64,000 nt of DNA from Alkalimarinus alittae. Lineage in GTDB: Bacteria > Pseudomonadota > Gammaproteobacteria > Pseudomonadales > Oleiphilaceae. Below are positions 18,752-27,202 of this stretch, in pieces. The notes beneath the pieces are model-generated. The model was not told the DNA's origin. It saw only the letters and a program-made list of their open reading frames with translations, and made no database searches. The stretch's first letter is position 1; every line of letters starts with the position of its first letter. The stretch covers positions 2,022,001-2,086,000 of the forward strand of contig NZ_CP100390.1 in the NCBI RefSeq assembly GCF_026016465.1, read 5' to 3'. Both the position numbers and the translations under genes were made by a program.

Positions 18752-19978
18752 ATGGACCTGCAATTATCACAATTCTTTGAGAGTCTACACTGGGCTAACT
18801 ATTTTAGTCTGCCGATAATGGCTGCTTTAATAGGCTGGGCAACCAATTGGGTGGCGATCAAAATGACGTTCTACCCTTTAACTTTTCGAGGTGTGTCACC
18901 GTTTTTAGGTTGGCAAGGGGTGGTTCCTCGTAAGGCTGAAAAAATGGCATCGATTGTAGTCGATCGAACTATTACACGGTTTGGCAATATGGATGATGTA
19001 TTCCAAAAGCTTGAACCAGAAAAAATTACAGCACAAATCATTTCACAGATTGAGCCGCGAATAGAAGAGTACATTGATGAAATAATGTATGAGCAACAAG
19101 CGGTGTTGTGGGACAACCTGCCACTATCTATTAAAAATAAGGTTTATCAATGGGCTCATACGCAGATTCCTCGTAGGGTAGAGGGGTTGGTTGCAGATTT
19201 TGGGTCAGAGTTGAGTGAGCTAATTGATGTAAAAGAGTTGTTTGTAGAAGAACTAAAGAAGCACCCTGAGTTGATGGTACGTATATTTAAAGAAGTTGGC
19301 GATAAAGAGTTTAGCCTTATTGTTAAGAGTGGCTTGTTATTCGGCTTTATGTTCGGATTTATTCAAATACCTTTGTGGTTAGCGTATGGCGAGTTTTGGA
19401 TGCTACCTGTCTTTGGGTTTATTGTAGGTTTTGCCACCAACTGGCTGGCCCTTAATGTTATTTTTAGGCCACTATATCCGCGCACGTTTTTGGGGATGAC
19501 CTTTCAAGGGCTATTTTTAAGGCGTCAAGATGAAGTGTCAGACGTGTGGAGTCGGTTAGTAGCGGAAGAACTGATTACCGTTGAGCGGGCAGCTAACGCC
19601 ATGGTATTTGGTCGTTATGCTAATCGTACTCGGGCTATTATTCAAAAGCATATAAGGCCAATGCTTGATCAAGCGGGTATCTTAAAGCTTGTAGCGCAAT
19701 TGACAGTAGGGGCTTCGGGCTATGTTGACCTAAAGCGCGCACTAAACAATAAAGCGATTGAAGTCTCAGTGGACCCCTTTCATGACCCCTCTTTTAATAA
19801 AAGCCGCTCGGCTGTCGTGGCGGCTGCAATGTCTGATCGCATGAAATCACTATCACCTCCAGAATTTCAAGACGTACTAAGACCTGCTTTTCAAGAAGAA
19901 GAAATTCAATTAATGCTGATTGGTGGCGTGCTAGGGGCTGCGGCAGGTATCGTACAATGGTTGGTTATTTTTTCTTAA
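18752..19978 (+). CDS. DUF445 family membrane protein
   Basis: Inner-membrane protein of the DUF445 family (YjiN/YheB-like), function unknown. Hydrophobic segments lie near the N-terminus (LPIMAALIGWATNWVAIKM), in the middle (a pair around residues 190-240) and at the C-terminus (GVLGAAAGIVQWLVIF). The signature (G)WATNWVAIKM near the N-terminus is echoed as GFATNWLALNVIF in the middle, which suggests an internal duplication. Between them is a long amphipathic helical region. The frame can start at TTG 18737, but GAAGG precedes ATG 18752, giving MDLQLSQFF. Convergent with ybiB. Confidence 0.8.
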   Translation: MDLQLSQFFESLHWANYFSLPIMAALIGWATNWVAIKMTFYPLTFRGVSPFLGWQGVVPRKAEKMASIVVDRTITRFGNMDDVFQKLEPEKITAQIISQIEPRIEEYIDEIMYEQQAVLWDNLPLSIKNKVYQWAHTQIPRRVEGLVADFGSELSELIDVKELFVEELKKHPELMVRIFKEVGDKEFSLIVKSGLLFGFMFGFIQIPLWLAYGEFWMLPVFGFIVGFATNWLALNVIFRPLYPRTFLGMTFQGLFLRRQDEVSDVWSRLVAEELITVERAANAMVFGRYANRTRAIIQKHIRPMLDQAGILKLVAQLTVGASGYVDLKRALNNKAIEVSVDPFHDPSFNKSRSAVVAAAMSDRMKSLSPPEFQDVLRPAFQEEEIQLMLIGGVLGAAAGIVQWLVIFS

Positions 19979-20014
19979 GTGATGTAATGCTTCTAGGTAC
20001 TATTGACTCAGTAA

Positions 20015-20043
20015 AGGGCTTTGTATTGAAATAACAAAGCCCT
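20015..20043. terminator. Hairpin between convergent DUF445 gene and ybiB
   Basis: AGGGCTTTGT, A/T loop, ACAAAGCCCT: a 10-bp perfect stem just after both genes. Only short T runs flank it, so terminator strength is uncertain. Confidence 0.55.
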
Positions 20044-20053
20044 CTTGGCGCGT

Positions 20054-21064
20054 TTAGTTGAAGCGGGATTTGTTTCGTTCAGCCCACTGCTTTCGTGCGA
20101 GCTCAAGTGCTTGCGTCTGATTATCAGCCTTGCCTGTTATCTTAAGTGCTAACGCCATTGTTCCTGTAATAGCGCCTTCTGCGTATTCGTCATCACATTT
20201 ACCTGACCATACGTCCTTCATATAGTTCACTGACATATCGTCAGCTTTAACATGGCGTTTCTCAAACATTTTTGGCCATGTTTCTTGATTTAAACCGTTG
20301 TCACCTGAATACAAAACATCTAAAGCGTTATCAGGGTTTCGCTCTATCTCTCCACCTTCACCTTTGATGACTGCGATTTTTTTATATCCTAGAAGTTGGC
20401 CTGCCTCTTGGTGCATCGTGCTATAAGCGGGGTGAAAGATGCCTTGTAAGACTGTGTCGGCATTGAGTGGGTTGATTAATCGTGAAAGCGAATGAACAGG
20501 TGAGCGTAGGCCTAGTATTGGCCGCATGTTAATCATCTGATCCATTCTAGGGGATAGTATGGATAGTGGCATGTAGCAGAAGTGGGTATTTGAAATAGCG
20601 TTCTGCGCGTGCTTCCAGTCTCTAGAGATTGGGACACCTAATTCTATGAGTGCGTCCTCTGTGTACATACGGTCAGCGGTGTGTCCGCTAGCACCATGCA
20701 TAAATATATTCATGCCGTGCTCGGCAAGGCATAACGCTGAAAACAAATACCAGGCAGGGTGACGTCTCTTTCCTGCATATGATGACCAGTCAAGATCAGC
20801 GCTTATATTGCTGGGGGCATTTATTTTTGTTTTTGCAGCTTTAACAAATCCGCTAAGCTCTTGTGGTGACTCTTCTTTAACTCTTAATAGCATTAGAAAC
20901 GCACCAAGTTGGAGGTCTTCGACCTTGTCTTCAAGAATCATAGACATGGCTTCGAGTGCCTCTTCTTCAGTAAGCGAGCGACTGCCTTTTTTCCCTTTTC
21001 CTAGTATTCGAACGTATTCTGCAAAAGGGTGTTCTTCGTAGTTACGAGGCTTTAATGTAGTCAT
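20054..21064 (-). CDS. ybiB: YbiB/TrpD2-type phosphoribosyltransferase-fold protein
   Basis: Homologue of anthranilate phosphoribosyltransferase (TrpD fold). The YbiB/TrpD2 branch binds nucleic acid in E. coli rather than making tryptophan. The helical N-terminal part (LTEEEALEAMSMILEDKVED) is followed by the nucleoside-phosphorylase-like core (FSALCLAEHGMNIFMHGASG, LGLRSPVHSLSRLINPL). ATG 21064 is preferred over TTG 21073; neither has a clear ribosome site. It lies last in a run tusD-tusC-tusB-tusE-ybiB, 66 bp or so from tusE, so co-transcription is likely. The link to tRNA thiolation is only by position. Confidence 0.82.
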   Translation of the reverse strand: MTTLKPRNYEEHPFAEYVRILGKGKKGSRSLTEEEALEAMSMILEDKVEDLQLGAFLMLLRVKEESPQELSGFVKAAKTKINAPSNISADLDWSSYAGKRRHPAWYLFSALCLAEHGMNIFMHGASGHTADRMYTEDALIELGVPISRDWKHAQNAISNTHFCYMPLSILSPRMDQMINMRPILGLRSPVHSLSRLINPLNADTVLQGIFHPAYSTMHQEAGQLLGYKKIAVIKGEGGEIERNPDNALDVLYSGDNGLNQETWPKMFEKRHVKADDMSVNYMKDVWSGKCDDEYAEGAITGTMALALKITGKADNQTQALELARKQWAERNKSRFN

Positions 21065-21129
21065 AGTAGTCAATTTAATTCGGTTGTAAGTGTTGGGTGT
21101 TGTCTATTTGTCTAAATGATAGGTAACTT

Positions 21130-21447
21130 TTATAAACAATTAGTTGGCTTGGGTAGGCCTGCAATTTTACTGGCTAGTTTGGCTGGGCTTCCAGGAAATA
21201 ACTTAAGTAAGTGAATGCTATTACCTTTATCGCTCCCAAGTGCTTCTTTAGCTGTTTTAACCAGTATGCGCATAGCAGGCGAAATCTCATAAGTTGTGTA
21301 AAAATCGCGTAAAAGAGAAATGATTTCCCAGTGTTCGTCGGTTAATGCAATGCCTTCGTTTTGCGCGATCTGATGAGCAACTGCGGGGGTCCAGTCGCTA
21401 AGCTGCTTTAAAAAACCTTCTTTATCAACGTTAATGTCGAGCGTCAT
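21130..21447 (-). CDS. tusE: Sulfur carrier TusE (DsrC family)
   Basis: Small cytosolic protein that accepts persulfide sulfur from TusBCD and passes it to MnmA for 2-thiouridine at position 34 of tRNA. The DsrC fold shows in DWTPAVAHQIAQNEGIALTD and HWEIISLLRDFY. The active cysteine is the next-to-last residue, Cys104, in the ending PKPTNCL. A DsrC-like protein of sulfur oxidation would have a second conserved Cys about ten residues earlier, which I do not see, so TusE is favoured. AGGATACA precedes the ATG. Seven bases separate it from tusB. Confidence 0.92.
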   Translation of the reverse strand: MTLDINVDKEGFLKQLSDWTPAVAHQIAQNEGIALTDEHWEIISLLRDFYTTYEISPAMRILVKTAKEALGSDKGNSIHLLKLFPGSPAKLASKIAGLPKPTNCL

Positions 21448-21453
21448 TGTATC

Positions 21454-21756
21454 CTAATACCAGCTAGTTGATTTGTCGTGGATGGCGGTTAATTCGACAA
21501 AACCATCGAACGTCACCACTTTAATATCTGGGTGGGCTAAAGCTGAGATGCCTCGAGCGTCAATATCTTCTTTTAAGGCATAAATAAACGGTTCGGTTTG
21601 ATAGTGTTTTAAAAAACTAACAAAGGCATCAGGCAATGTATAGTAAACAGCATCTTCAATTAAAAGGATAGCGTCCGCTTTTGAATAGAATTGACTACAC
21701 TGCGAAGCGGGAAAAGGATGCTGGGGTGACTTATTTAATATATGTAGTGTCGTCAT
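21454..21756 (-). CDS. tusB: Sulfurtransferase complex subunit TusB
   Basis: Subunit of the TusBCD hexamer in the tRNA 2-thiouridine sulfur relay. The 100-residue DsrH-like fold starts MTTLHILNKSPQHPF and contains ADAILLIEDAVYYTL. The order tusD-tusC-tusB-tusE and the tight spacing identify it, since the family is weakly conserved. The protein is structural and lacks the catalytic cysteine of TusD. Confidence 0.88.
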   Translation of the reverse strand: MTTLHILNKSPQHPFPASQCSQFYSKADAILLIEDAVYYTLPDAFVSFLKHYQTEPFIYALKEDIDARGISALAHPDIKVVTFDGFVELTAIHDKSTSWY

Positions 21757-21763
21757 AGTCGAT

Positions 21764-22135
21764 TCAGAAGTTTAAGGTGATGTTTGCATCTGCTAAAAGC
21801 GCTGACATTTGGTGTGATGTTACTGGGGTAGCAGGCAGGCAGAGTGGTGCATGTTCAAGGCCGTAACACGAGAGTGCCGATTGCTCGACATAAAACTGGT
21901 CTACGCCATAAATGGGCAGGGCAGAAAGCATTTTTGAGATATTCTTCTGCGAGATGCCTGTTGGTTGTTGGTCTTTTAGGAGTTGCAGTACTGAGTCGCC
22001 TGTAAAGAGCAATTGTATGTTTTGTTCAAATGCTGCAGCCGCAAGGCAATAATCAATGGCTTCTTTTGCCAACGATCCACCATAAGGGCTGCTGGAAAGG
22101 ATCACTAGCACTTGTTTAGCGTTGTTACTGCTCAT
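21764..22135 (-). CDS. tusC: Sulfurtransferase complex subunit TusC
   Basis: DsrF-like subunit of TusBCD, 123 residues. The opening QVLVILSSSPYGGSLAKEAI is the family's Rossmann-like first strand and helix, followed by ALPIYGVDQFYVEQSAL. It lies 7 bp before tusB and 35 bp after tusD on the same strand. Confidence 0.9.
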   Translation of the reverse strand: MSSNNAKQVLVILSSSPYGGSLAKEAIDYCLAAAAFEQNIQLLFTGDSVLQLLKDQQPTGISQKNISKMLSALPIYGVDQFYVEQSALSCYGLEHAPLCLPATPVTSHQMSALLADANITLNF

Positions 22136-22170
22136 AGTTCGCTAGTCCTGTAATCGTGTGTATGCATACT

Positions 22171-22563
22171 TTAGCACCCAAAGGTAACTACTCTGTCAGA
22201 TTGTTCGGTTGCTTCAACTAATTGCCCAAGCCCAGACAGCTCGAAGGCGTTACTCATATTCGAACAGTTTTTTTCATGACGCTCGGCTTCCGAAGAGTCA
22301 AGTATGCCACGCTTAACGCCTGCGGCAATGCAAACCACTAAGTCAACATTGTACTCCTCTTTCAATGCTTGCCATTGTTGGGGGATATTAATTTCATCTT
22401 GGGGTGTTGTTGTTAGCTTATTGGCGCTATGTACGCCGTCATGGTAGAAGAAAACACGAAATATGTGATGCCCTGATGAGAGTAGCGCTTTTGCAAAATT
22501 AAGTGCCGTTGTTGCGCTAGCGGTAGAGTAGGGGGCACCCAGGACTACTAGTGAGTAATTCAT
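22171..22563 (-). CDS. tusD: Sulfurtransferase complex subunit TusD
   Basis: DsrE-like catalytic subunit that receives sulfur from TusA as a cysteine persulfide. The catalytic cysteine is Cys78 in DLVVCIAAGVKRGI, the same position and context as Cys78 of E. coli TusD. The N-terminus MNYSLVVLGAPYST is typical and the 130-residue length fits. It is first in the tusDCBE-ybiB run, so its upstream region (22564 to about 22640) should hold the promoter. Confidence 0.93.
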   Translation of the reverse strand: MNYSLVVLGAPYSTASATTALNFAKALLSSGHHIFRVFFYHDGVHSANKLTTTPQDEINIPQQWQALKEEYNVDLVVCIAAGVKRGILDSSEAERHEKNCSNMSNAFELSGLGQLVEATEQSDRVVTFGC

Positions 22564-22657
22564 TATATGTCGCTTTTAGCTAATGTAAGTCGTTGTGTTA
22601 AATAATGATTATAGATTGTGAGGCTAAAAAATTACAGGTATTAAAAAATACAGGCAT

Positions 22658-22692
22658 AAAAAAACCCTAACCATAAATGATTAGGGTTTTTA
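22658..22692. terminator. Terminator downstream of yccA
   Basis: AAAACCCTAA, 10-nt loop, TTAGGGTTTT with A/T runs on both sides, 15 bp after the yccA stop. Reading on the minus strand it ends in a run of T. Confidence 0.8.
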
Positions 22693-22707
22693 AAAACGCT
22701 TGATTTA

Positions 22708-23394
22708 TTAATCGTCGCCGTTAAACGAAGATAGAATGCTGAGCAAGCTAACAAAAATGTTGTAGATAGAAACATATAGGCTGATGGTCGCCATAATGTA
22801 GTTTCTTTCTCCGCCATGAATGATGTTGCCTGTTTCGTATAAAATAGCAGCAGATGAAAATAGAACAAATCCACAAGATATAGCTAGGTGTAGGCCTGAG
22901 ATATTAGTAAATACAGAAAGGAGCATGGCGCCAATCAGTACTACAAAGCCTGCCATTAAAAAGCCACTTAAAAAGCTAAAGTCTTTTTTGCTAATAAGTG
23001 CATAAGCCGATAGTCCGAAGAACACGAGCGCCGTAAGGCCAAGTGCATCTGTTACGATGCCCATTGCACCGGCACCGGCAAACATGCCAATAAGCGGGCC
23101 TAATGTGTAACCCATAAAGCCGGTTAGTGCGAATGTAGACAATAAACCCCATGGGCTATTGCGAAGTTTTGCTGTTAAGAAGAACAAGCCATAAAACCCG
23201 ACCAGTGTTATTAAGAAGCCTGGGCGAGGCATGTTCATTGAGAAAAAGGCGACTACCGCTGAGAACGCAATAGTGAGTCCGAGCAGCATATATGTATTTT
23301 TCAATACTGCTGCTGCGCCGGTGTCGAGCGTAGTGCCCGTTTGTGTTTCTGTAATCCCTTGAGGTTGGCTGTCCGGGAAACGACGATCCTGCAT
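22708..23394 (-). CDS. yccA: YccA, Bax inhibitor-1 family membrane protein
   Basis: Seven-helix inner-membrane protein. E. coli YccA is a substrate and modulator of the FtsH protease, which keeps FtsH from degrading jammed SecY. The cytosolic N-terminus is followed by seven hydrophobic segments, with the family's LGPLIGMFAGAGAMGIV and ALGLTALVFFGLSAYALISK. The 228-residue length is close to E. coli YccA (219). It is followed by a strong terminator. The gene order with tusDCBE and tRNA-Ser is conserved in Pseudomonas. Confidence 0.9.
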   Translation of the reverse strand: MQDRRFPDSQPQGITETQTGTTLDTGAAAVLKNTYMLLGLTIAFSAVVAFFSMNMPRPGFLITLVGFYGLFFLTAKLRNSPWGLLSTFALTGFMGYTLGPLIGMFAGAGAMGIVTDALGLTALVFFGLSAYALISKKDFSFLSGFLMAGFVVLIGAMLLSVFTNISGLHLAISCGFVLFSSAAILYETGNIIHGGERNYIMATISLYVSIYNIFVSLLSILSSFNGDD

Positions 23395-23570
23395 ATATTG
23401 CTCCGTTGACGATAATGTTAAAACTTAAACAAAGAATAGCTTTTATATCTGTATCATAATGGCGGAAGTGTTAAATACAAGCTTTGTTACTTAAAATTAA
23501 TAGCGATTCTCATTTCTTTTAACTGGATGGGTGTTCCAAGTACATGTTATTAATTCGAATAAAAAACTCG

Positions 23571-23598
23571 TTGACACTGATAATAAATCAGGTAATAT
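23571..23598 (+). promoter_or_regulatory. Sigma70 promoter of tRNA-Ser
   Basis: TTGACA (23571-23576), 16-bp spacer, TAATAT (23593-23598), followed by a GC-rich discriminator as is usual for stable RNA promoters. It lies about 65 bp upstream of tRNA-Ser. Confidence 0.8.
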
Positions 23599-23665
23599 GC
23601 ACCCCGCTGTCGAACAAGACAGCCCAAAACTAGCATGCAACCAACGCTAGTGACGGGAATATAGC

Positions 23666-23756
23666 GGAGGGGTGGCAGAGTGGTTGAATGCACCGGTCTT
23701 GAAAACCGGCGTGGGTTCATAGCCCACCGAGAGTTCGAATCTCTCCTCCTCCGCCA
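23666..23756 (+). tRNA. tRNA-Ser(TGA)
   Basis: 91-nt class II tRNA with encoded CCA. The acceptor stem GGAGGGG pairs with the 3' arm ending CCTCC-G-CCA. The anticodon loop CTTGAAA gives TGA. The long variable arm is GTGGGTTCATAGCCCAC, and the T arm is GAGAGTTCGAATCTCTC. Confidence 0.97.
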
Positions 23757-24146
23757 CTTTCAACAAGCATTTGTATATTCTTTATATCTCCTCAGAAATA
23801 TGTCTAAATAATTTAAACATCCTCATATTTATCTCTTAGTAGAAAAACTCTAGCTTTTGGCAATCTTGATCGTTCAATTACGATACTGGCTATTTTGCAT
23901 TGCAATAAATCCTATTTGTAGCACTAATAAATCCATTTAAAGTCACTTTGTGTAATTTTTAATACTAATCGTTATATTAATACCGTTCGATATGAACGAT
24001 AGATTAAATACACTTAAATTTATGCACCTATATCGCCTGTTTTTCCTCTCTCTGTAAGCATCTGTAAGTTATTTTTATAAGAATGTGACAAATGTGAACT
24101 ATATGGTATCTTTAAATGTAACGCACTCAGTAAAGGGGAGAGGGAT
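23757..24146. other. AT-rich gap after tRNA-Ser
   Basis: About 390 bp, strongly AT-rich, without a supported gene. It ends with the AGGGGAGAGG ribosome site of the next gene. No clear terminator is seen for tRNA-Ser. Confidence 0.4.
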
Positions 24147-24596
24147 GTGTCTGAAGTATTAAATGATAAGTTCACGATTAGACCTGTGCACGACATCCTT
24201 TATGTTTCTTTAATAGGCTCTTGGTCGACAGATGATACGCTTAACTTTGTGGCTGACTATAAACGCCTAGTGAGTAAGTACTTTGCTCAAGAGTGGGCTT
24301 GCGTATTGCAGATTTCTGACCTTGAAATGCTAATAGGTGAAGATTTTCAGCAAGAAACCCTTAAAGCGCTTAATACTTGGGGGTACATCAAAGGAATGGG
24401 GGCGCTAGCTATTATTGTGGGGCACAAGAATCGTGACCACTTGCTCTTTCAGTTTGAAGAAATACTCAAAGGAAAGCAGTCTTTCCAAACGGGCGTATTT
24501 AGAAGCAATGAAGATGCCGATGCGTGGTTGAGACTACGCGGTTTCAAGGCTAAGCTTCTAGTAGAAGAGAGTGGTGTTTTAAAGTTTGGTTCTTAA
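24147..24596 (+). CDS. Small STAS-like/SpoIIAA-like protein upstream of gacA
   Basis: I do not recognise a named family with certainty. This 149-residue cytosolic protein alternates strands and helices: FTIRPVHDILYVSLIGSW, then ACVLQISDLEMLIGEDF, then GMGALAIIVGHKNRDHLLF. This resembles STAS/SpoIIAA-like domains that act as partner-switch or regulatory modules. It starts at GTG 24147 with a strong AGGGGAGAGG site; the nearby ATG is out of frame. It is followed 123 bp later by gacA on the same strand. A regulatory tie to GacA is only a guess from position. Confidence 0.6.
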   Translation: MSEVLNDKFTIRPVHDILYVSLIGSWSTDDTLNFVADYKRLVSKYFAQEWACVLQISDLEMLIGEDFQQETLKALNTWGYIKGMGALAIIVGHKNRDHLLFQFEEILKGKQSFQTGVFRSNEDADAWLRLRGFKAKLLVEESGVLKFGS

Positions 24597-24719
24597 ACGT
24601 ACTCTTGTAAGTTATTGTCGCCTATTTTATTGATCATTTATTAGTTTTGGTTATATTAACGCTTCGAAATAGCGTATTCTTGTAATACGAGATCGTGCTT
24701 TTGATATTTGAGGTGATGC

Positions 24720-25370
24720 TTGATTAAAGTGCTCGTGGTAGATGATCACGACCTAGTTAGGGCTGGTATTTCACGCATGCTGTCTGATGAAAGCGGCATA
24801 GAAGTAGTCGGGGAGGCCAGTTCAGGTGAAGATGCTGTTGGAATTATTAAGTCTGTACACCCTGATATAATTCTAATGGACCTTAAGATGCCTGGTATTG
24901 GTGGGCTTGAGGCAACCCGAAAAATAAAGCGTTTAGATGATGAAATAAAAATCATTGTCGTGACCGCCTGTAATGATGACCCGTACCCAGCCAGAGTGAT
25001 GCAGTCGGGTGCCTCTGCATACATTACAAAAGGGGCTGATATAGAAGAAATGATACGTGCAATTCGTGTGGTTCATTCTGGCCAGCGTTATATGAGTCCT
25101 GAAATTGCCCAGAAACTGGCACTGAAGCCCTTCGACGATAAAGAAGAAGGTACGGTGTTTGATAGTTTGTCTGAGCGTGAAATGCAAATAACCACCATGA
25201 TTGTGGGTTGTATTAAGGTGCAAGATATCTCTGATAAACTTTGTTTAAGTCCAAAAACGGTTAATAGCTATCGTTATAGGATATTTGAAAAGCTTGGTAT
25301 AACCAGTGATGTCGAGCTCACATTGCTTGCTGTTCGCCACGGTATTCTTGATACAGAAAATATAGATTAG
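24720..25370 (+). CDS. gacA: Response regulator GacA/UvrY
   Basis: Two-component response regulator of the Gac/Rsm (BarA/UvrY) system, which activates small RNAs that sequester CsrA/RsmA. The receiver domain covers residues 1-120, with acidic pocket DDH at 8-10, phosphoacceptor Asp54 in IILMDLKMPGIGG and Lys in YITKGADIEEM. The LuxR-type helix-turn-helix is at about 150-210 (LSPKTVNSYRYRIFEKLGI). The start is TTG 24720 with AGGTG just upstream. The stop overlaps the uvrC GTG start by one base, the classic gacA-uvrC pair. The cognate kinase GacS is not in the window, and the hybrid kinase at 50.9 kb is not obviously it. Confidence 0.95.
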   Translation: MIKVLVVDDHDLVRAGISRMLSDESGIEVVGEASSGEDAVGIIKSVHPDIILMDLKMPGIGGLEATRKIKRLDDEIKIIVVTACNDDPYPARVMQSGASAYITKGADIEEMIRAIRVVHSGQRYMSPEIAQKLALKPFDDKEEGTVFDSLSEREMQITTMIVGCIKVQDISDKLCLSPKTVNSYRYRIFEKLGITSDVELTLLAVRHGILDTENID

Positions 25371-27202
25371 TGTCTTTCGATTCCACTCCCTTTCTAAAGC
25401 AGTTAACCACCCGACCTGGTGTCTACAGAATGTATGATGCCAGCGGTGATATTCTGTATGTGGGGAAAGCCCGAAATTTAAAAAACCGAGTTGCAAGCTA
25501 CTTTCGTACAACGGGATTACACGTCAAAACCCGCGCATTAGTCGCTAAAATTGCTAATATAGAAATAACAGTAACGGACAGTGAAACAGAAGCGCTGCTG
25601 CTAGAACAGAATTTAATTAAAGACCTTAAGCCTCCTTATAATATTTTGCTAAGGGATGATAAGTCTTACCCGTACATCTACCTCTCTAGTCATAAAGACT
25701 ACCCCTCTTTAACGTTCAAAAGAGCTAGAACTAAAAAAGAAAAAGGCAAATACTTTGGCCCCTATCCAAGTTCGGGGGCGGTACGAGAAAGCCTTAATCT
25801 CCTCCAGAAGATATTTAAAATTCGTCAGTGTGATGAAAGCTTTTATAAAAATAGAACGCGGCCTTGTTTGCAGCATCAGATAAAGCGTTGCAGTGCGCCT
25901 TGTGTGAATTTGATATCGCCAGAAGATTATCAAAAGGATATGCAGAGAGCGACAATGTTTCTTGAGGGTAAGAATCCGCAGGTGATCAATCAACTGGTTG
26001 AAGCGATGGGTGAGGCTTCGCAGAATTTACAGTTCGAGAAAGCAGCAGAAATCAGAGATCAAATTGACTTTCTAAGGCATGTGCAAGAACAGCAATCTAT
26101 AGAGTCAAGCGGCGGTAATATTGATGTCGTTGGGCTTTCGATTAAAGCGGGTGCGGCCTGTCTCTCATTTATGTTTATAAGGGGGGGGCGAGTACTAGGC
26201 CATAAAAATTACTTCCCGAAATTAGCATTGGAGCAAGATGAAGCGTCATTACTGGGTAGTTTTTTAGCGCAGTTTTATTTGAGTGGTGCGCGATCAAGTG
26301 ACCAGCCTAGAGAGATCATTGTACCTTGTGCGCCGGTCGATGCAGATCTTTTACAAGAGGCGCTGAGTGAGTCGCAAGGGATTAATGTCAAAATCCTACA
26401 TAATGTAAGAACCGATCGTGCTAAGTGGCGTCAGTTGGCTCAGTCAAATGCAGAAATGAGTATCACCAGTTATCTTTCTAAAAAAGAAAACGTATTTCAG
26501 CGAGTCGATGCTTTAAGAGTTGCGCTTGAAATGGATGAGGTCCCTAAGCGAATAGAGTGTTTTGATATTAGTCATAGCTCTGGTGAGAAAACAGTGGCAT
26601 CCTGTGTGGTGTTCAATGATCAAGGTCCGTTTAAGGCCGATTACAGAATATATAATATCGAAGGTGTTACGCCGGGTGATGATTATGCTGCAATGAGGCA
26701 AGCCCTCACAAGGCGCTATAAAAGGCTCAAAGCGGGTGAAGGTAAATGGCCTGATATCGTCTTGATTGATGGAGGTAAGGGTCAGTTGGGTGTTGCTATC
26801 GAGGTTTTTGAAGCACTTCAAATAACCGGCATACAACTTGTGGGGGTTGCCAAGGGGTCTACTCGAAAAGCAGGCTTCGAAACGCTTATACTTCCTAAAG
26901 CGTTAGGGGATAAAACGCTGAACTTAGCTTCAGATTCACCGGCATTGCATTTAATACAGCATGTAAGGGATGAAGCGCACCGCTTTGCCATTACAGGTCA
27001 CCGGCAACGTCGAGATAAAGTAAGAAAAACCTCTACTTTAGAAAATATTGACGGAATAGGGCCCAAAAGGCGTCGAGAATTGCTAAAATACTTCGGTGGA
27101 CTGCAAGAAGTGAAGAAAGCAAGCGCAGAAGAGATTGCGAAAGTCCCAGGTATATCCAAAACCATTGCCGTCATAATTTATGACCACCTTCATTCAGATT
27201 GA
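25370..27202 (+). CDS. uvrC: UvrABC excinuclease subunit C
   Basis: Nucleotide excision repair nuclease that makes both incisions around a UvrB-marked lesion. The GIY-YIG domain at the N-terminus (TRPGVYRMYDASGDILYVGK) makes the 3' cut. A UVR motif (LQFEKAAEIRDQIDFL) contacts UvrB. The RNase H-like endonuclease domain includes RIECFDISHSSGE and PDIVLIDGGKGQLG. Tandem helix-hairpin-helix motifs close the protein (IDGIGPKRRRELLKYFGG). It has 610 residues, as in E. coli. The GTG start shares its first base with the gacA stop. The uvrC stop overlaps the pgsA ATG. Confidence 0.97.
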   Translation: MSFDSTPFLKQLTTRPGVYRMYDASGDILYVGKARNLKNRVASYFRTTGLHVKTRALVAKIANIEITVTDSETEALLLEQNLIKDLKPPYNILLRDDKSYPYIYLSSHKDYPSLTFKRARTKKEKGKYFGPYPSSGAVRESLNLLQKIFKIRQCDESFYKNRTRPCLQHQIKRCSAPCVNLISPEDYQKDMQRATMFLEGKNPQVINQLVEAMGEASQNLQFEKAAEIRDQIDFLRHVQEQQSIESSGGNIDVVGLSIKAGAACLSFMFIRGGRVLGHKNYFPKLALEQDEASLLGSFLAQFYLSGARSSDQPREIIVPCAPVDADLLQEALSESQGINVKILHNVRTDRAKWRQLAQSNAEMSITSYLSKKENVFQRVDALRVALEMDEVPKRIECFDISHSSGEKTVASCVVFNDQGPFKADYRIYNIEGVTPGDDYAAMRQALTRRYKRLKAGEGKWPDIVLIDGGKGQLGVAIEVFEALQITGIQLVGVAKGSTRKAGFETLILPKALGDKTLNLASDSPALHLIQHVRDEAHRFAITGHRQRRDKVRKTSTLENIDGIGPKRRRELLKYFGGLQEVKKASAEEIAKVPGISKTIAVIIYDHLHSD

